A stretch of DNA of 64,000 bases. Source: Runella zeae DSM 19591 (GTDB taxonomy: Bacteria > Bacteroidota > Bacteroidia > Cytophagales > Spirosomataceae). Every line of letters begins with the position of its first letter. Within the stretch, counting starts at the first letter, position 1. Shown one piece after another: positions 34,104 to 41,517 of this stretch. Both the position numbers and the translations under genes were made by a program. The notes below the pieces were generated by a model. It worked only from the letters and a program-made list of their open reading frames with translations. It had not been told where the DNA came from and made no database searches. The stretch covers positions 62,001 through 126,000 of the forward strand of contig NZ_KE384037.1 of assembly GCF_000423565.1 (NCBI RefSeq). Reading direction: 5' to 3'.

Positions 34104-35561
34104 TTAACTACCTTTTATTAATTCTACATAAAACATAACAACATTTTTAAAATCCTCAACACTGATTCGCTCATTGGTACCATGTGGACGTTTGAGGTCT
34201 TCTTCATTCATACGAACTGGCATAAAACGGTACAAATTGGTACACACATTCCGGTAATAACGTGCATCTGTGGCACCCAATACCAAATAAGGTGCTACAA
34301 TCGCATCAGGAAAACACCCTTTGATAGTGCGATGTAAAGCCCTAAACCCTACCGTAGCAGTATCTGAAATCGGCGAAGGCTCCGAATCAAATTGGCTGAT
34401 TGTCTCTACCGAAATTTTATCATTGGCTATCGTTTTCTTGACATATTCCATCACACCCTTCACAGAATCTCCCGGTAAGATTCGGAAGTTGATTTTAGCT
34501 ACGGCCTCCACTGGCAATACGTTGTCTTTGACTCCACCTTGGATAACCGTAGGCGCTATACTTGTCCGAACCATCGCATTGCCTGCATTTGTTTGAGCCA
34601 AAATATCCACAATCACGGAACTCAACAACCACCGATTAGCCATCGCTAGCTTTGTAGCAAAGGGCATTTCGGGGGCTAAATAATCTTGCAAATAACTCGC
34701 TGCTCCCCCCAATTTGGCCGGAAAAGGATTTTTTTGAAGTTTATCAATCGCTTCGGCGAGCATACCAATACTCGTTTGAGCAGGAGGCATGGATGAATGT
34801 CCCCCATCGCCAAGGGATGTCAACTTTAAAGTAGTATATCCTTTTTCCGCAATTCCAATCAAAGCCACTGGTTTTGTAATCCCTGATACACCGTCTGTTT
34901 TGATAGTGCCGCCTTCGTCCATAACGTACTCAAGCTCTACTTTTTGCTTCTCGAGCAATGCCGCAATTTGCTGCGCCCCATACCTACCCGACACCTCCTC
35001 GTCGTGCCCAAACGCCAAATAAATACTCCGCTCTGGTTGGGCACCTTCTCGAAGCATGTACTCTACGGCTTCCAATATCCCAATCACGGTTACTTTATCG
35101 TCCAAAGTACCCCGACCATACACAAACCCCTCTGCCACATCGCCCGCAAAAGGCCTATGTTTCCACATCTTTTCGGTACCTTGCACCACAGGTACTACAT
35201 CATAATGCCCCATCAAAAGCGCAGGCTTTAAATTTGTATTTTTTCCCTTCCAGTAATATAAAAGCCCATAGGTATTGACCCGCTCCAAGCTAAGATGCTG
35301 ATGAACTTGAGGATAGGTATAAGCCAAAAATGCTATGAACTTCTCAAATTGGGTACTATCCATCAGCGATACATCTTCGTAAGAGACCGTGCGAAATTGG
35401 ATCGCTTGCGACAAATGCGTAATCACCGAATCGTTCACACTCAACGATTTCATAGGAACCACATCTGTCATTTGTTTGGAAGAAATCCGAAACGTATTGA
35501 AGAGCAAAACCACTATCAATAGCAGCAAAGCAATCCCCAGCAAGCGTACAATTTTTTTCAT
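34104..35561 (-). CDS. M20 family metallopeptidase (PM20D1/CPS1-like)
   Basis: 485 residues from ATG 35561; the extra 13 residues upstream are not needed. One N-terminal TM helix (MKKIVRLLGIALLLLIVVLL) anchors the enzyme, with the catalytic domain outside the cytoplasm. M20 metal sites are visible: LLMGHYDVVPVV, VYGRGTLDDKVTV, AFGHDEEVSGRYGAQQI, YVMDEGG and the late ATDARYYRN, plus the dimerisation domain between. Carboxypeptidase or N-acyl-amino-acid hydrolase activity is likely. Two 21-base near-identical repeats lie just upstream of the start. Confidence 0.9.
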   Translation of the reverse strand: MKKIVRLLGIALLLLIVVLLFNTFRISSKQMTDVVPMKSLSVNDSVITHLSQAIQFRTVSYEDVSLMDSTQFEKFIAFLAYTYPQVHQHLSLERVNTYGLLYYWKGKNTNLKPALLMGHYDVVPVVQGTEKMWKHRPFAGDVAEGFVYGRGTLDDKVTVIGILEAVEYMLREGAQPERSIYLAFGHDEEVSGRYGAQQIAALLEKQKVELEYVMDEGGTIKTDGVSGITKPVALIGIAEKGYTTLKLTSLGDGGHSSMPPAQTSIGMLAEAIDKLQKNPFPAKLGGAASYLQDYLAPEMPFATKLAMANRWLLSSVIVDILAQTNAGNAMVRTSIAPTVIQGGVKDNVLPVEAVAKINFRILPGDSVKGVMEYVKKTIANDKISVETISQFDSEPSPISDTATVGFRALHRTIKGCFPDAIVAPYLVLGATDARYYRNVCTNLYRFMPVRMNEEDLKRPHGTNERISVEDFKNVVMFYVELIKGS

Positions 35562-35579
35562 AAAATGTGGTACGGACAA

Positions 35580-35635
35580 CCTGTCCGTCGTTATATTCAA
35601 TTATCCCTTTCCACCCTGTCCGTTGTTATATTCAA
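35580..35635. repeat. Two copies of a 21-bp direct repeat before the M20 gene
   Basis: CCTGTCCGTYGTTATATTCAA occurs at 35580-35600 and 35615-35635 with one mismatch, 35 bases apart. The first copy begins 19 bases upstream of the M20 start codon, so these could be operator or promoter repeats. A shorter relative, TGTCCGTTGTTGTA, occurs at 25637-25650, upstream of the DUF502 gene. Confidence 0.5.
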
Positions 35636-35706
35636 ACCTTATTACACTCTCTTAATCTGGGCTATAGTTAAAACTTATTAGCTACCTCAGCTTCAATAGC
35701 ATAACG

Positions 35707-36198
35707 CTATTTACGAACTAATTCCACAAAATCAAACCCTACGGCATGTTTTTCATCTGGTAAATAGGAAACGCGATTTATCTCTTTCCAATCGTTTTTT
35801 TGGGGAATCTCAAAATAAGCATCACCTTCAAAATCGGCTCTTACTTCGGTCAAGTAAATTTTATGAGCATAAGGCGTAAACAAACGATAAATCTCCGCCC
35901 CACCAATGACAAAAGCCTCGTCTGCGCCTGTATTTTGAGCGGCAATGATAGCCTCTTCAACCGAACTCACCACAATGACACCCTCAAAATACCAGTCAGT
36001 ATTTCTGGTAATTACGATAGAAGTTCGGTTAGGTAAAGGCTTGCCAATGGATTCAAAAGTCTTGCGACCCATCATAATCGGGTGCCCTGTTGTGAGTTTT
36101 TTAAATTGTTTGAGGTCATTGGGCAAATGCCATATCAATTGATTGTCACGACCAATCACGCCGTTTTGTGCCACGGCCACGATGAAAGAAATCTGCAT
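35707..36198 (-). CDS. folA: Dihydrofolate reductase
   Basis: 163 residues, the typical length. Reduces dihydrofolate with NADPH in the cytoplasm. The conserved N-terminus SFIVAVAQNGVIGRDNQLIW, the substrate Trp-His-Leu-Pro run (IWHLPNDLKQFKKLTTGHPI), NADPH sites MMGRKTFESIGKPLPNR and VIGGAEIYRLFTPYAHKIYL and the C-terminal EVRADFEGDAYF are all present. The neighbouring genes do not suggest a pathway grouping. The accessory region with direct repeats begins just 79 bases upstream. Confidence 0.96.
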   Translation of the reverse strand: MQISFIVAVAQNGVIGRDNQLIWHLPNDLKQFKKLTTGHPIMMGRKTFESIGKPLPNRTSIVITRNTDWYFEGVIVVSSVEEAIIAAQNTGADEAFVIGGAEIYRLFTPYAHKIYLTEVRADFEGDAYFEIPQKNDWKEINRVSYLPDEKHAVGFDFVELVRK

Positions 36199-36276
36199 AA
36201 GAAAAGTTGTAAATCTATAGAATACTACGAGTTTATTTTTGTCGCTGTTAGTCTTTTAAACCTGTTTCTCCATAAT

Positions 36277-36339
36277 CATAATCTTTTAATAATTGTTAGT
36301 TCATTGATAAAAGCGCCAACAATGGCATAATATTTCTAC
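36277..36339. repeat. 63-bp direct repeat, copy 1
   Basis: Identical to 38593-38655 over 63 bases, starting CATAATCTTTTAATAATTG and ending GGCATAATATTTCTAC. It lies directly beyond the 3' end of the helicase remnant. The two copies bracket the AlbA_2 gene and remnant, a 2.25-kb interval. Confidence 0.85.
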
Positions 36340-36349
36340 TATTAAGCCC

Positions 36350-36541
36350 TTAGCGGTAGAGTTTATCCAGCGCAATAAACATCAACGCCCGCGATTTGCC
36401 CGAAGCAGGAGGAGCTTTCAACAGTAAGTAGGAGACATCTCAGGCGGCATAAGCTTTTTCTTGCATCTCGCGCATCCTGAGGGGATTGGTTTTGGCACTT
36501 TGGTCCGTTTGGGAATAACTGACGTGGACAATATCGGACAT
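36350..36541 (-). pseudogene. DEAD/Res-type helicase remnant (N-terminal fragment with Walker A)
   Basis: ATG at 36541 starts 3 bases after the AlbA_2 gene's stop and encodes MSDIVHVSYSQTDQSAKTNP, then LRMREMQEKAYAA. An in-frame TGA follows (36440-36442), after which the same frame continues DVSYLLLKAPPASGKSRALM and FIALDKLYR to a TAA at 36350. APPASGKS is a Walker A motif and the context is that of superfamily 2 (DEAD/Res) helicases, normally several hundred residues. Only about 62 codons remain, so the gene is interrupted by a nonsense codon and 3'-truncated next to a 63-bp repeat. Its start would have been translationally coupled to the upstream gene. Confidence 0.75.
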
Positions 36542-36544
36542 TTT

Positions 36545-38395
36545 CTATGACTCTCTGGTTTTGTATTTTTGATTGGGGTGATTGTCATGGTATAATTTAA
36601 CCAAACGCTCCATTTCAATCATTCTCGGAATAATTCTATTGATTAAGTGTCGAGTTGATTTTCCAACTCTTTTAGCAATTTCCTCTAATGACATGTATTC
36701 ATGTGCACACACTTGTTCAATAAAAGCGATTAATTCTTCATTTGTAAGTCGTTTTTTAGTAGAACTATCCTCATTAGAACTATCCTCACTTGAACTATCC
36801 TCATTAGAACTATCCTCACTTGAACTATCCTCACTTGAACTATCATTAGCTCTGTACTGCTTATTCAAATGATAGGTAGTCCAGCGGCCTTTGTTATCGG
36901 ATACCAGTAAACCCCTCTTACAAAGATCTTGTAACAATTTTGTAATTTCTGTTTTATGTTTATCCACCAAGTATTGTAAACGCTGATTTGTAATATCACC
37001 CTCAATTTGACAGGTGGCTAACACAGTTAGTTCATCTCCTCCCAACACATCTATCTCATCTCCAAATAGAATTCTCAATTCAATAAGTGTATCATCTGGA
37101 ATCGTACTCAACATAGGCAAATGCAACTCCAGTCTATCAGGTTTTGACTCAATGTACAAAAAGGGCCGTCGCCAATGAGCATTTTTCCACCCTGCCAAAA
37201 TTTTACCCACTCCACTGCCTGCTTTTTCTGCACTACCTATCATCATAAACATCTTTTGGAGATTGTTATTTCTACATTCGCTGACTCCTCCCTGATAATA
37301 CTGATCTAAAGACACTAATAAAGTCCCAGGATTGACAAACAAAAACGTCTCTAATCGACTCTCAATCACTATATTACCTGAGGCAGTATAGTCAGTATGG
37401 ACTAAACTATTGATAAAAGCCTCACGTAGAGCTTCATGGGCTAGTGTCTCGTCTACGCGCCGACCTTCATAAAGTTGAAAAGGTTTCGGTAGTTTAGAAG
37501 AAAGTTTTGGCCAAACTTGGCGGTAAAATTGAAATAAATTTGCCTCCCATGTGCCATCGGGATATACTCGATCTGTCCATCTATCGGCAGGGTTATCAGA
37601 AAAATACTCTCGGTAATCAGGGAAAAATTTTGGGCAACAATCGTCGTCGACGATACTCAATGTTTTTCCAAACATCAACATCCCAGCTACCGTAGGGCCT
37701 TCTTTTCGAGTTTTACGGTCTATGGTATAAGCCCCTAACTGTATCAAAAACTCCTTGTCAGTCAGAGTAAGCCATGGGTGGTCTGGTTTTGAAGCTGATA
37801 AAAGTTGCTTGTATTGCCGTATAGAAGTCGCATCAAAATCTTCAAAATTATGATATGCAAGCATTCGCCCATCAGGCTTTAGAGTTAAATCAGCATCTGC
37901 CAACATTCGCCGTACTTCATCGTCTGTGCAATGATAATCGCCTTCGTGATTACGCTTATAAGTATTGCCAAATGGGTTTGTTGTCAAAAAAACAGGCTTT
38001 TGCGTTCGGGTAGCTACGGGTACATTGATAGCCAAAACCTCTTTCCCTTCTAATAAGCATACTTTAACATCTTGATTTTCGAGAATATTTTTTGAAACGG
38101 CTTTTCGATTATTGATTTGATTCCAAAAATCTCGCTGAAGTTTTTCGATGTGCTCCTTTCCTAACCCTTCAATCGTGAATACATTCTTTTTTTCGACAAT
38201 ACCCAAAGCAATTATACCACCTTGTGAATTAGCAAAAGCCGAATAGGTTTTCCAAAGGTCTTGTGGTAGACCTCCTAATGCCGACTTGAATTCTACCTCA
38301 AACGATTCAACCTCGGGAAATACCTCATTCTGTAGTACAAAAATTGGCTGGTTTTCAAAGTCAAAAAGGCTTAACTGTCTGTTATCTTGTACCAT
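36545..38395 (-). CDS. ATP-binding protein with AlbA_2 and HATPase_c_4 domains
   Basis: 616 residues. The N-terminal AlbA_2 (Schlafen-like) domain at about 25-150 shows EVEFKSALGGLPQDLWKTYS and NSQGGIIALGIVEKK. HATPase_c_4 follows at about 320-450 (ALREAFINSLVHTDYTASGN, GSAEKAGSGVGKILAGWK), then a winged-helix-like region (LATCQIEGDITNQRLQYLVD). Residues about 515-545 are a Ser/Glu/Asp repeat (SSSEDSSNEDSS...), and the C-terminus is a helix-turn-helix-like region (LEEIAKRVGKSTRHLINRII). Such proteins act as transcription regulators or in phage defence loci. It was probably co-transcribed with the helicase gene now reduced to a remnant. The function is inferred from domains and neighbourhood only. 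Confidence 0.85.
   Translation of the reverse strand: MVQDNRQLSLFDFENQPIFVLQNEVFPEVESFEVEFKSALGGLPQDLWKTYSAFANSQGGIIALGIVEKKNVFTIEGLGKEHIEKLQRDFWNQINNRKAVSKNILENQDVKVCLLEGKEVLAINVPVATRTQKPVFLTTNPFGNTYKRNHEGDYHCTDDEVRRMLADADLTLKPDGRMLAYHNFEDFDATSIRQYKQLLSASKPDHPWLTLTDKEFLIQLGAYTIDRKTRKEGPTVAGMLMFGKTLSIVDDDCCPKFFPDYREYFSDNPADRWTDRVYPDGTWEANLFQFYRQVWPKLSSKLPKPFQLYEGRRVDETLAHEALREAFINSLVHTDYTASGNIVIESRLETFLFVNPGTLLVSLDQYYQGGVSECRNNNLQKMFMMIGSAEKAGSGVGKILAGWKNAHWRRPFLYIESKPDRLELHLPMLSTIPDDTLIELRILFGDEIDVLGGDELTVLATCQIEGDITNQRLQYLVDKHKTEITKLLQDLCKRGLLVSDNKGRWTTYHLNKQYRANDSSSEDSSSEDSSNEDSSSEDSSNEDSSTKKRLTNEELIAFIEQVCAHEYMSLEEIAKRVGKSTRHLINRIIPRMIEMERLVKLYHDNHPNQKYKTRES
36762..36846. repeat. 15-bp tandem repeat inside the AlbA_2 gene
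   Basis: About 5.7 copies of GAACTATCCTCAYTW in tandem, each in frame and encoding one D-S-S-(S/N)-E unit of the Ser/Glu/Asp linker. The copies alternate between two sequence variants. In-frame unit gain or loss would change linker length without breaking the gene. Confidence 0.85.
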
Positions 38396-38738
38396 TTCCT
38401 TATTCTAATTAACCGAACCGTCAAAACGGCAAAAAATCACTGTATATCAGCACATTAATAAAAATTCCCTTTTTCTAATTAAGCAAAACTACCTCTCATT
38501 TCTTCCGCGCTTTTTTCTCTTTTTTAGCCGTTGTTGGTATTTTCACCACCGACCTTCTTTCAGCGTCGCAAAACACCACCAAAGACATCAACCATAATCT
38601 TTTAATAATTGTTAGTTCATTGATAAAAGCGCCAACAATGGCATAATATTTCTACCATTTCCTTTTTCTAATTAAGCAAAAACCACCTCTATATCAACAT
38701 TTTAACAAATTATTCCTTTTCCTAATTAAGCAAAATAG
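38390..38738. repeat. Dispersed short repeat family, core CCTTTTTCTAATTAAGC
   Basis: Copies lie at 38465-38489, 38661-38681 and 38715-38735, with a diverged copy at 38390-38416 at the start of the AlbA_2 gene. Spacings are about 75, 196 and 54 bases. Each holds the palindromic core CTAATTAAG, and two are followed by a similar ACCTCT motif. They lie upstream of the AlbA_2 gene, and copy two of the 63-bp repeat is inserted among them. Operators, iteron-like sites or a decayed repeat element are all possible. Confidence 0.7.
38593..38655. repeat. 63-bp direct repeat, copy 2
   Basis: Exact match to 36277-36339, with CATAATC at its start and ATATTTCTAC at its end, followed immediately by a copy of the CCTTTTTCTAATTAAGC family. 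See the accessory-patch finding. Confidence 0.85.
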
Positions 38739-38938
38739 ACGTGGCAAAACGACTTTTATTCTTACCAAAGATAACAAAAAGTTCTTGTCGAAGAATCCTT
38801 TCACTATCTCTACCCCGTTCATCTACCCATACATTATCGCATCATGAATGCTTTCTTTCCTCCAAAACTAAACAAAAAATAAAAGCGTAGCCCTGTATCA
38901 AACAAGACTACGCTTTGGAAAATGATGAAAGTTCTTGC
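38739..38938. other. Intergenic region 3' of the cytochrome gene
   Basis: No gene is visible between the repeat cluster and the stop codon of the cytochrome c-propeller gene. A hairpin-like AGCGTAGCC...GACTACGCTT (about 38883-38913) lies just beyond that gene's 3' end and could be its terminator. Confidence 0.35.
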
Positions 38939-40867
38939 CTAAGGCTTAGGAGCCGACTTAGGCGCGAGGGAGTTGATCCAAGCCGCAATTTTGAGGGCTT
39001 CATCACGCGGCACCTGTGGCATAGGAGCCATAGGGGTAGCATAATCAGGCCAGTTTTGAGGCTTAGGATTATAGATAAGTTCTACGATTTTTTCGTTTGA
39101 ATATTTGCGCTTAGCCACTTCAGTATAGGCCGGGCCTACTTGGCGTTTGTCGACCGCATGACAGGCCAAACAAGTATTTTTAGCCAACAAAGGTTTTACT
39201 TCTTCAAAAGTAGGTACTTTACCCGTAGCTGCTTTAGCGATGGTTTTAGTCTCAGTAGTTTTGGTAGGAACAGCGGTAGATTTAGTGCTTACTTCTGTCA
39301 GTTTCAGTTTCTCGCCATCTGGGATTTGATTGAGGGTGTAGTAAGCCGTAGGGTGTACCAATGACCAATACAAACCTGCCGAACGAAGTCCATCTAATTT
39401 GATTTCGTGCAAGTATGTTTCGCGGAGATTATCTACGATGATGCGTGCCTTCAACCCATCTTCTGATACTTTTACCCCTTTCACAGCGCACTTGGCTTCA
39501 TTGACAGTAGGACTTCCGTACACAGGATGGTATTTGTAAGTAAAACTACGAATAGCGTATGAAGCTAAGTTTTGAGCTGATTTTTTATCAACTGGCAACG
39601 TAAATTCCACTTCAAAACCGTCGGGCATTGCTCTTACCGCCTTCATCTCAAAGGGTGTTTTACCAGTCCATACCAATCTTTGCAAGCCTTGATTGGCATC
39701 ACCTGCCGAGCCCCAGCCACGGTTGGTTTCACCGATGTACAATGAGCCACCGTCGTTGGCCCAAGCCATCCGCAATACACCCGATTGGAATCCCGAACGG
39801 AAATCAAACGCCGCTCCTTGATATTCTCCTTTAACTTTTTCTAAGAAAACGCGCATTACTTTGCTTTGCCCTTGGTCTCCTACAAAAAGCTGCCCGTTGA
39901 AAGGCCCGAAGTTGCCATTGGTTTGGTCGGCAATGATTTCAGCGTTAGAAACCCCCAAGATTCCGTGAGGAAGCCATACGGCAGGTAGTTGGGTTTCGGG
40001 GTATTTCTTTTTCATATCTGCCAACGTCAAAAACTTCTCATTTTGAACGTTTTCGGGCTTGATAGCATTGCCGTTTTTATCGCGAGTTTTGCGGGGGTCA
40101 ACCGTCGCATATACTTGTTCTTGGGTAATTTTGATAGGCGAGCCAGGCAGCGCATTAGCCCATTTCAAACCAGCGGGGTGGCCCATAAAAGCCCCTTTTT
40201 TGGCGTGCCAAATACCACCAGACCCAATCCAGTCGCCTTGGTTATCATCATAAAACAACTCCCCGTCAATCATCCCAAGTCCGCAGGGAGAGCGTACACC
40301 CGTAGCCCAAGGCTCCATTTGGCCTTCAGGAGAGATTTTAAAAATCCATCCACGCAAAGGCCGACGGCTTTCGCCTGCCCACCATTCTTCGTCTCCAAAG
40401 GCCACATTTCCCGATACAAAAAATGAACCATCAGGAGCGATTTTAGGCCCGAAGCTATATTCGTGATAGTGCGCCGATAGTGGCCAAGCATAGATAGTCT
40501 CATAAGTATCAGCTTTGCCATCATGGTCTTTATCAATAAGCTTTGTAAGCTCACCACGTTGGGCACAGATTAATGCACCATTTTGATAAGCCAAGCCCAA
40601 AATTTCGTGTAAGCCAGAAGCAAATTTGCGAAAGTAGGGTTTTGGGCCACTAGGATTGTCGAGCATCCATACATCACCCCGACGAGTTGCTACGGCCAAA
40701 CGACCATCGGGTAGTGTCACCATTCCTCCAACTTCCAGTAACACGCCTTCGGGGACAGGTGGCGTTACAATTTTATAAAAGTCTTCTTCCGAAGGAGATT
40801 CTTGACCAAAAGCCAGCGAAAGACTCAAAGCAAGAGTGGTAAGGGTGCTAAAAACGCGTTTTTTCAT
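38939..40867 (-). CDS. Secreted beta-propeller protein fused to a C-terminal cytochrome c domain
   Basis: 642 residues. Signal peptide ends about residue 21 (ALSLSLAFGQ). Residues about 40-400 form a sugar-dehydrogenase-like propeller (GMVTLPDGRLAVATRRGDV, DHDGKADTYETIYAWPLS, GQLFVGDQGQSKVMRVF), and about 415-535 contain a strand-rich linker domain. The C-terminal class I cytochrome c has one CLACH haem site at residues 566-570 and a likely axial Met in PMAPMPQVP. Proteins of this plan oxidise alcohols or sugars in the periplasm and pass electrons to the haem. It lies two bases after the Uma2 gene on the same strand. Confidence 0.85.
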   Translation of the reverse strand: MKKRVFSTLTTLALSLSLAFGQESPSEEDFYKIVTPPVPEGVLLEVGGMVTLPDGRLAVATRRGDVWMLDNPSGPKPYFRKFASGLHEILGLAYQNGALICAQRGELTKLIDKDHDGKADTYETIYAWPLSAHYHEYSFGPKIAPDGSFFVSGNVAFGDEEWWAGESRRPLRGWIFKISPEGQMEPWATGVRSPCGLGMIDGELFYDDNQGDWIGSGGIWHAKKGAFMGHPAGLKWANALPGSPIKITQEQVYATVDPRKTRDKNGNAIKPENVQNEKFLTLADMKKKYPETQLPAVWLPHGILGVSNAEIIADQTNGNFGPFNGQLFVGDQGQSKVMRVFLEKVKGEYQGAAFDFRSGFQSGVLRMAWANDGGSLYIGETNRGWGSAGDANQGLQRLVWTGKTPFEMKAVRAMPDGFEVEFTLPVDKKSAQNLASYAIRSFTYKYHPVYGSPTVNEAKCAVKGVKVSEDGLKARIIVDNLRETYLHEIKLDGLRSAGLYWSLVHPTAYYTLNQIPDGEKLKLTEVSTKSTAVPTKTTETKTIAKAATGKVPTFEEVKPLLAKNTCLACHAVDKRQVGPAYTEVAKRKYSNEKIVELIYNPKPQNWPDYATPMAPMPQVPRDEALKIAAWINSLAPKSAPKP

Positions 40868-40869
40868 TA

Positions 40870-41454
40870 TTACTCTATTTCTAATATATTGGTTAATACT
40901 ACTTCAAAATCGACAAGTACATCTTCGCCTGTTAGCTTTTCTGAGAAAGGAATGATCGTAACTGTACAGTCGGCCCGATAAACATAAGTTTGTTGCTCAC
41001 TCATCGCAATCAGCCAAGCCAAACGCACTCCATTTTTTATCCAGTGTTCCATTTTATATTTTAGCTCTTGCAGATGATTCGTATCTGATTCAAGCTCTAA
41101 TACAAAATCGGGTGCAAGATAAGGAAACGATTTCTTTTCTGCGGAAGAGAGTTGTTGCCATTTTTCTGATCGAATCCAAGCTACATCAGGAGCACGCATT
41201 GAGCGGTCGGCCAAAAAAAAACCACCGTTAGAATCAATCACCTTTCCAGCTTTGGTACGACGATTCCAAATTACAAATTCCGCATTGAGTTCACTATTGT
41301 TTGAACTCGTAAGAAGATGAGTTGGGGACATATCAATAAATATTTGACCATTCTCATCGCGCTCTACCCGAAGTTCTGGGTTGGCTTGGCAAAACACCAC
41401 CAATTCTTCGTCGGTCAACTGCTCACGGGTCGGTATGTTTAGTGGAATTACCAT
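40870..41454 (-). CDS. Uma2 family (PD-(D/E)xK fold) protein
   Basis: 194 residues from the ATG at 41454; the frame stays open further upstream into the divergent FkbM gene, but only this start leaves a promoter space. The Uma2 core is visible: SMRAPDVAWIRSEKWQQL, PYLAPDFVLELESDTNHLQE and the LKYKMEHWIKNGVRLAWLI block, which corresponds to the restriction-endonuclease-like active site (Asp...Glu-x-Glu...). Many Uma2 proteins have no proven function. A -7-like TATCTTTG (41485-41492, minus) lies upstream. It is almost contiguous with the cytochrome gene (2-base gap). Confidence 0.85.
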   Translation of the reverse strand: MVIPLNIPTREQLTDEELVVFCQANPELRVERDENGQIFIDMSPTHLLTSSNNSELNAEFVIWNRRTKAGKVIDSNGGFFLADRSMRAPDVAWIRSEKWQQLSSAEKKSFPYLAPDFVLELESDTNHLQELKYKMEHWIKNGVRLAWLIAMSEQQTYVYRADCTVTIIPFSEKLTGEDVLVDFEVVLTNILEIE

Positions 41455-41505
41455 CAATACACTGCTGATTGTCGAATAGTTGAACAAAGATATAGAATGA
41501 TTCTG

Positions 41506-41513
41506 TAATTTTG
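41506..41513 (+). promoter_or_regulatory. -7 element TAATTTTG just before the FkbM gene
   Basis: TAATTTTG is five bases before the ATG at 41518, with TTG 23 bases upstream of it (41480-41482). That places the transcription start at or inside the start codon, so the message would be leaderless or a later start is used. Confidence 0.45.
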
Positions 41514-41517
41514 CTTC

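Noticed and set aside
36582-36872. Plus-strand ORF with repeated SSLELSSLE units
   Set aside because: It is the antisense translation of the 15-bp tandem repeat inside the AlbA_2 gene.
36277-38655. A complete insertion sequence between the 63-bp direct repeats
   Set aside because: The repeats are in direct orientation, no transposase is encoded and no short terminal inverted repeats were seen at their edges.
38390-38738. CRISPR array
   Set aside because: Repeat spacing (about 54, 75 and 196 bases) is irregular and the copies differ; there are no cas genes in the window.
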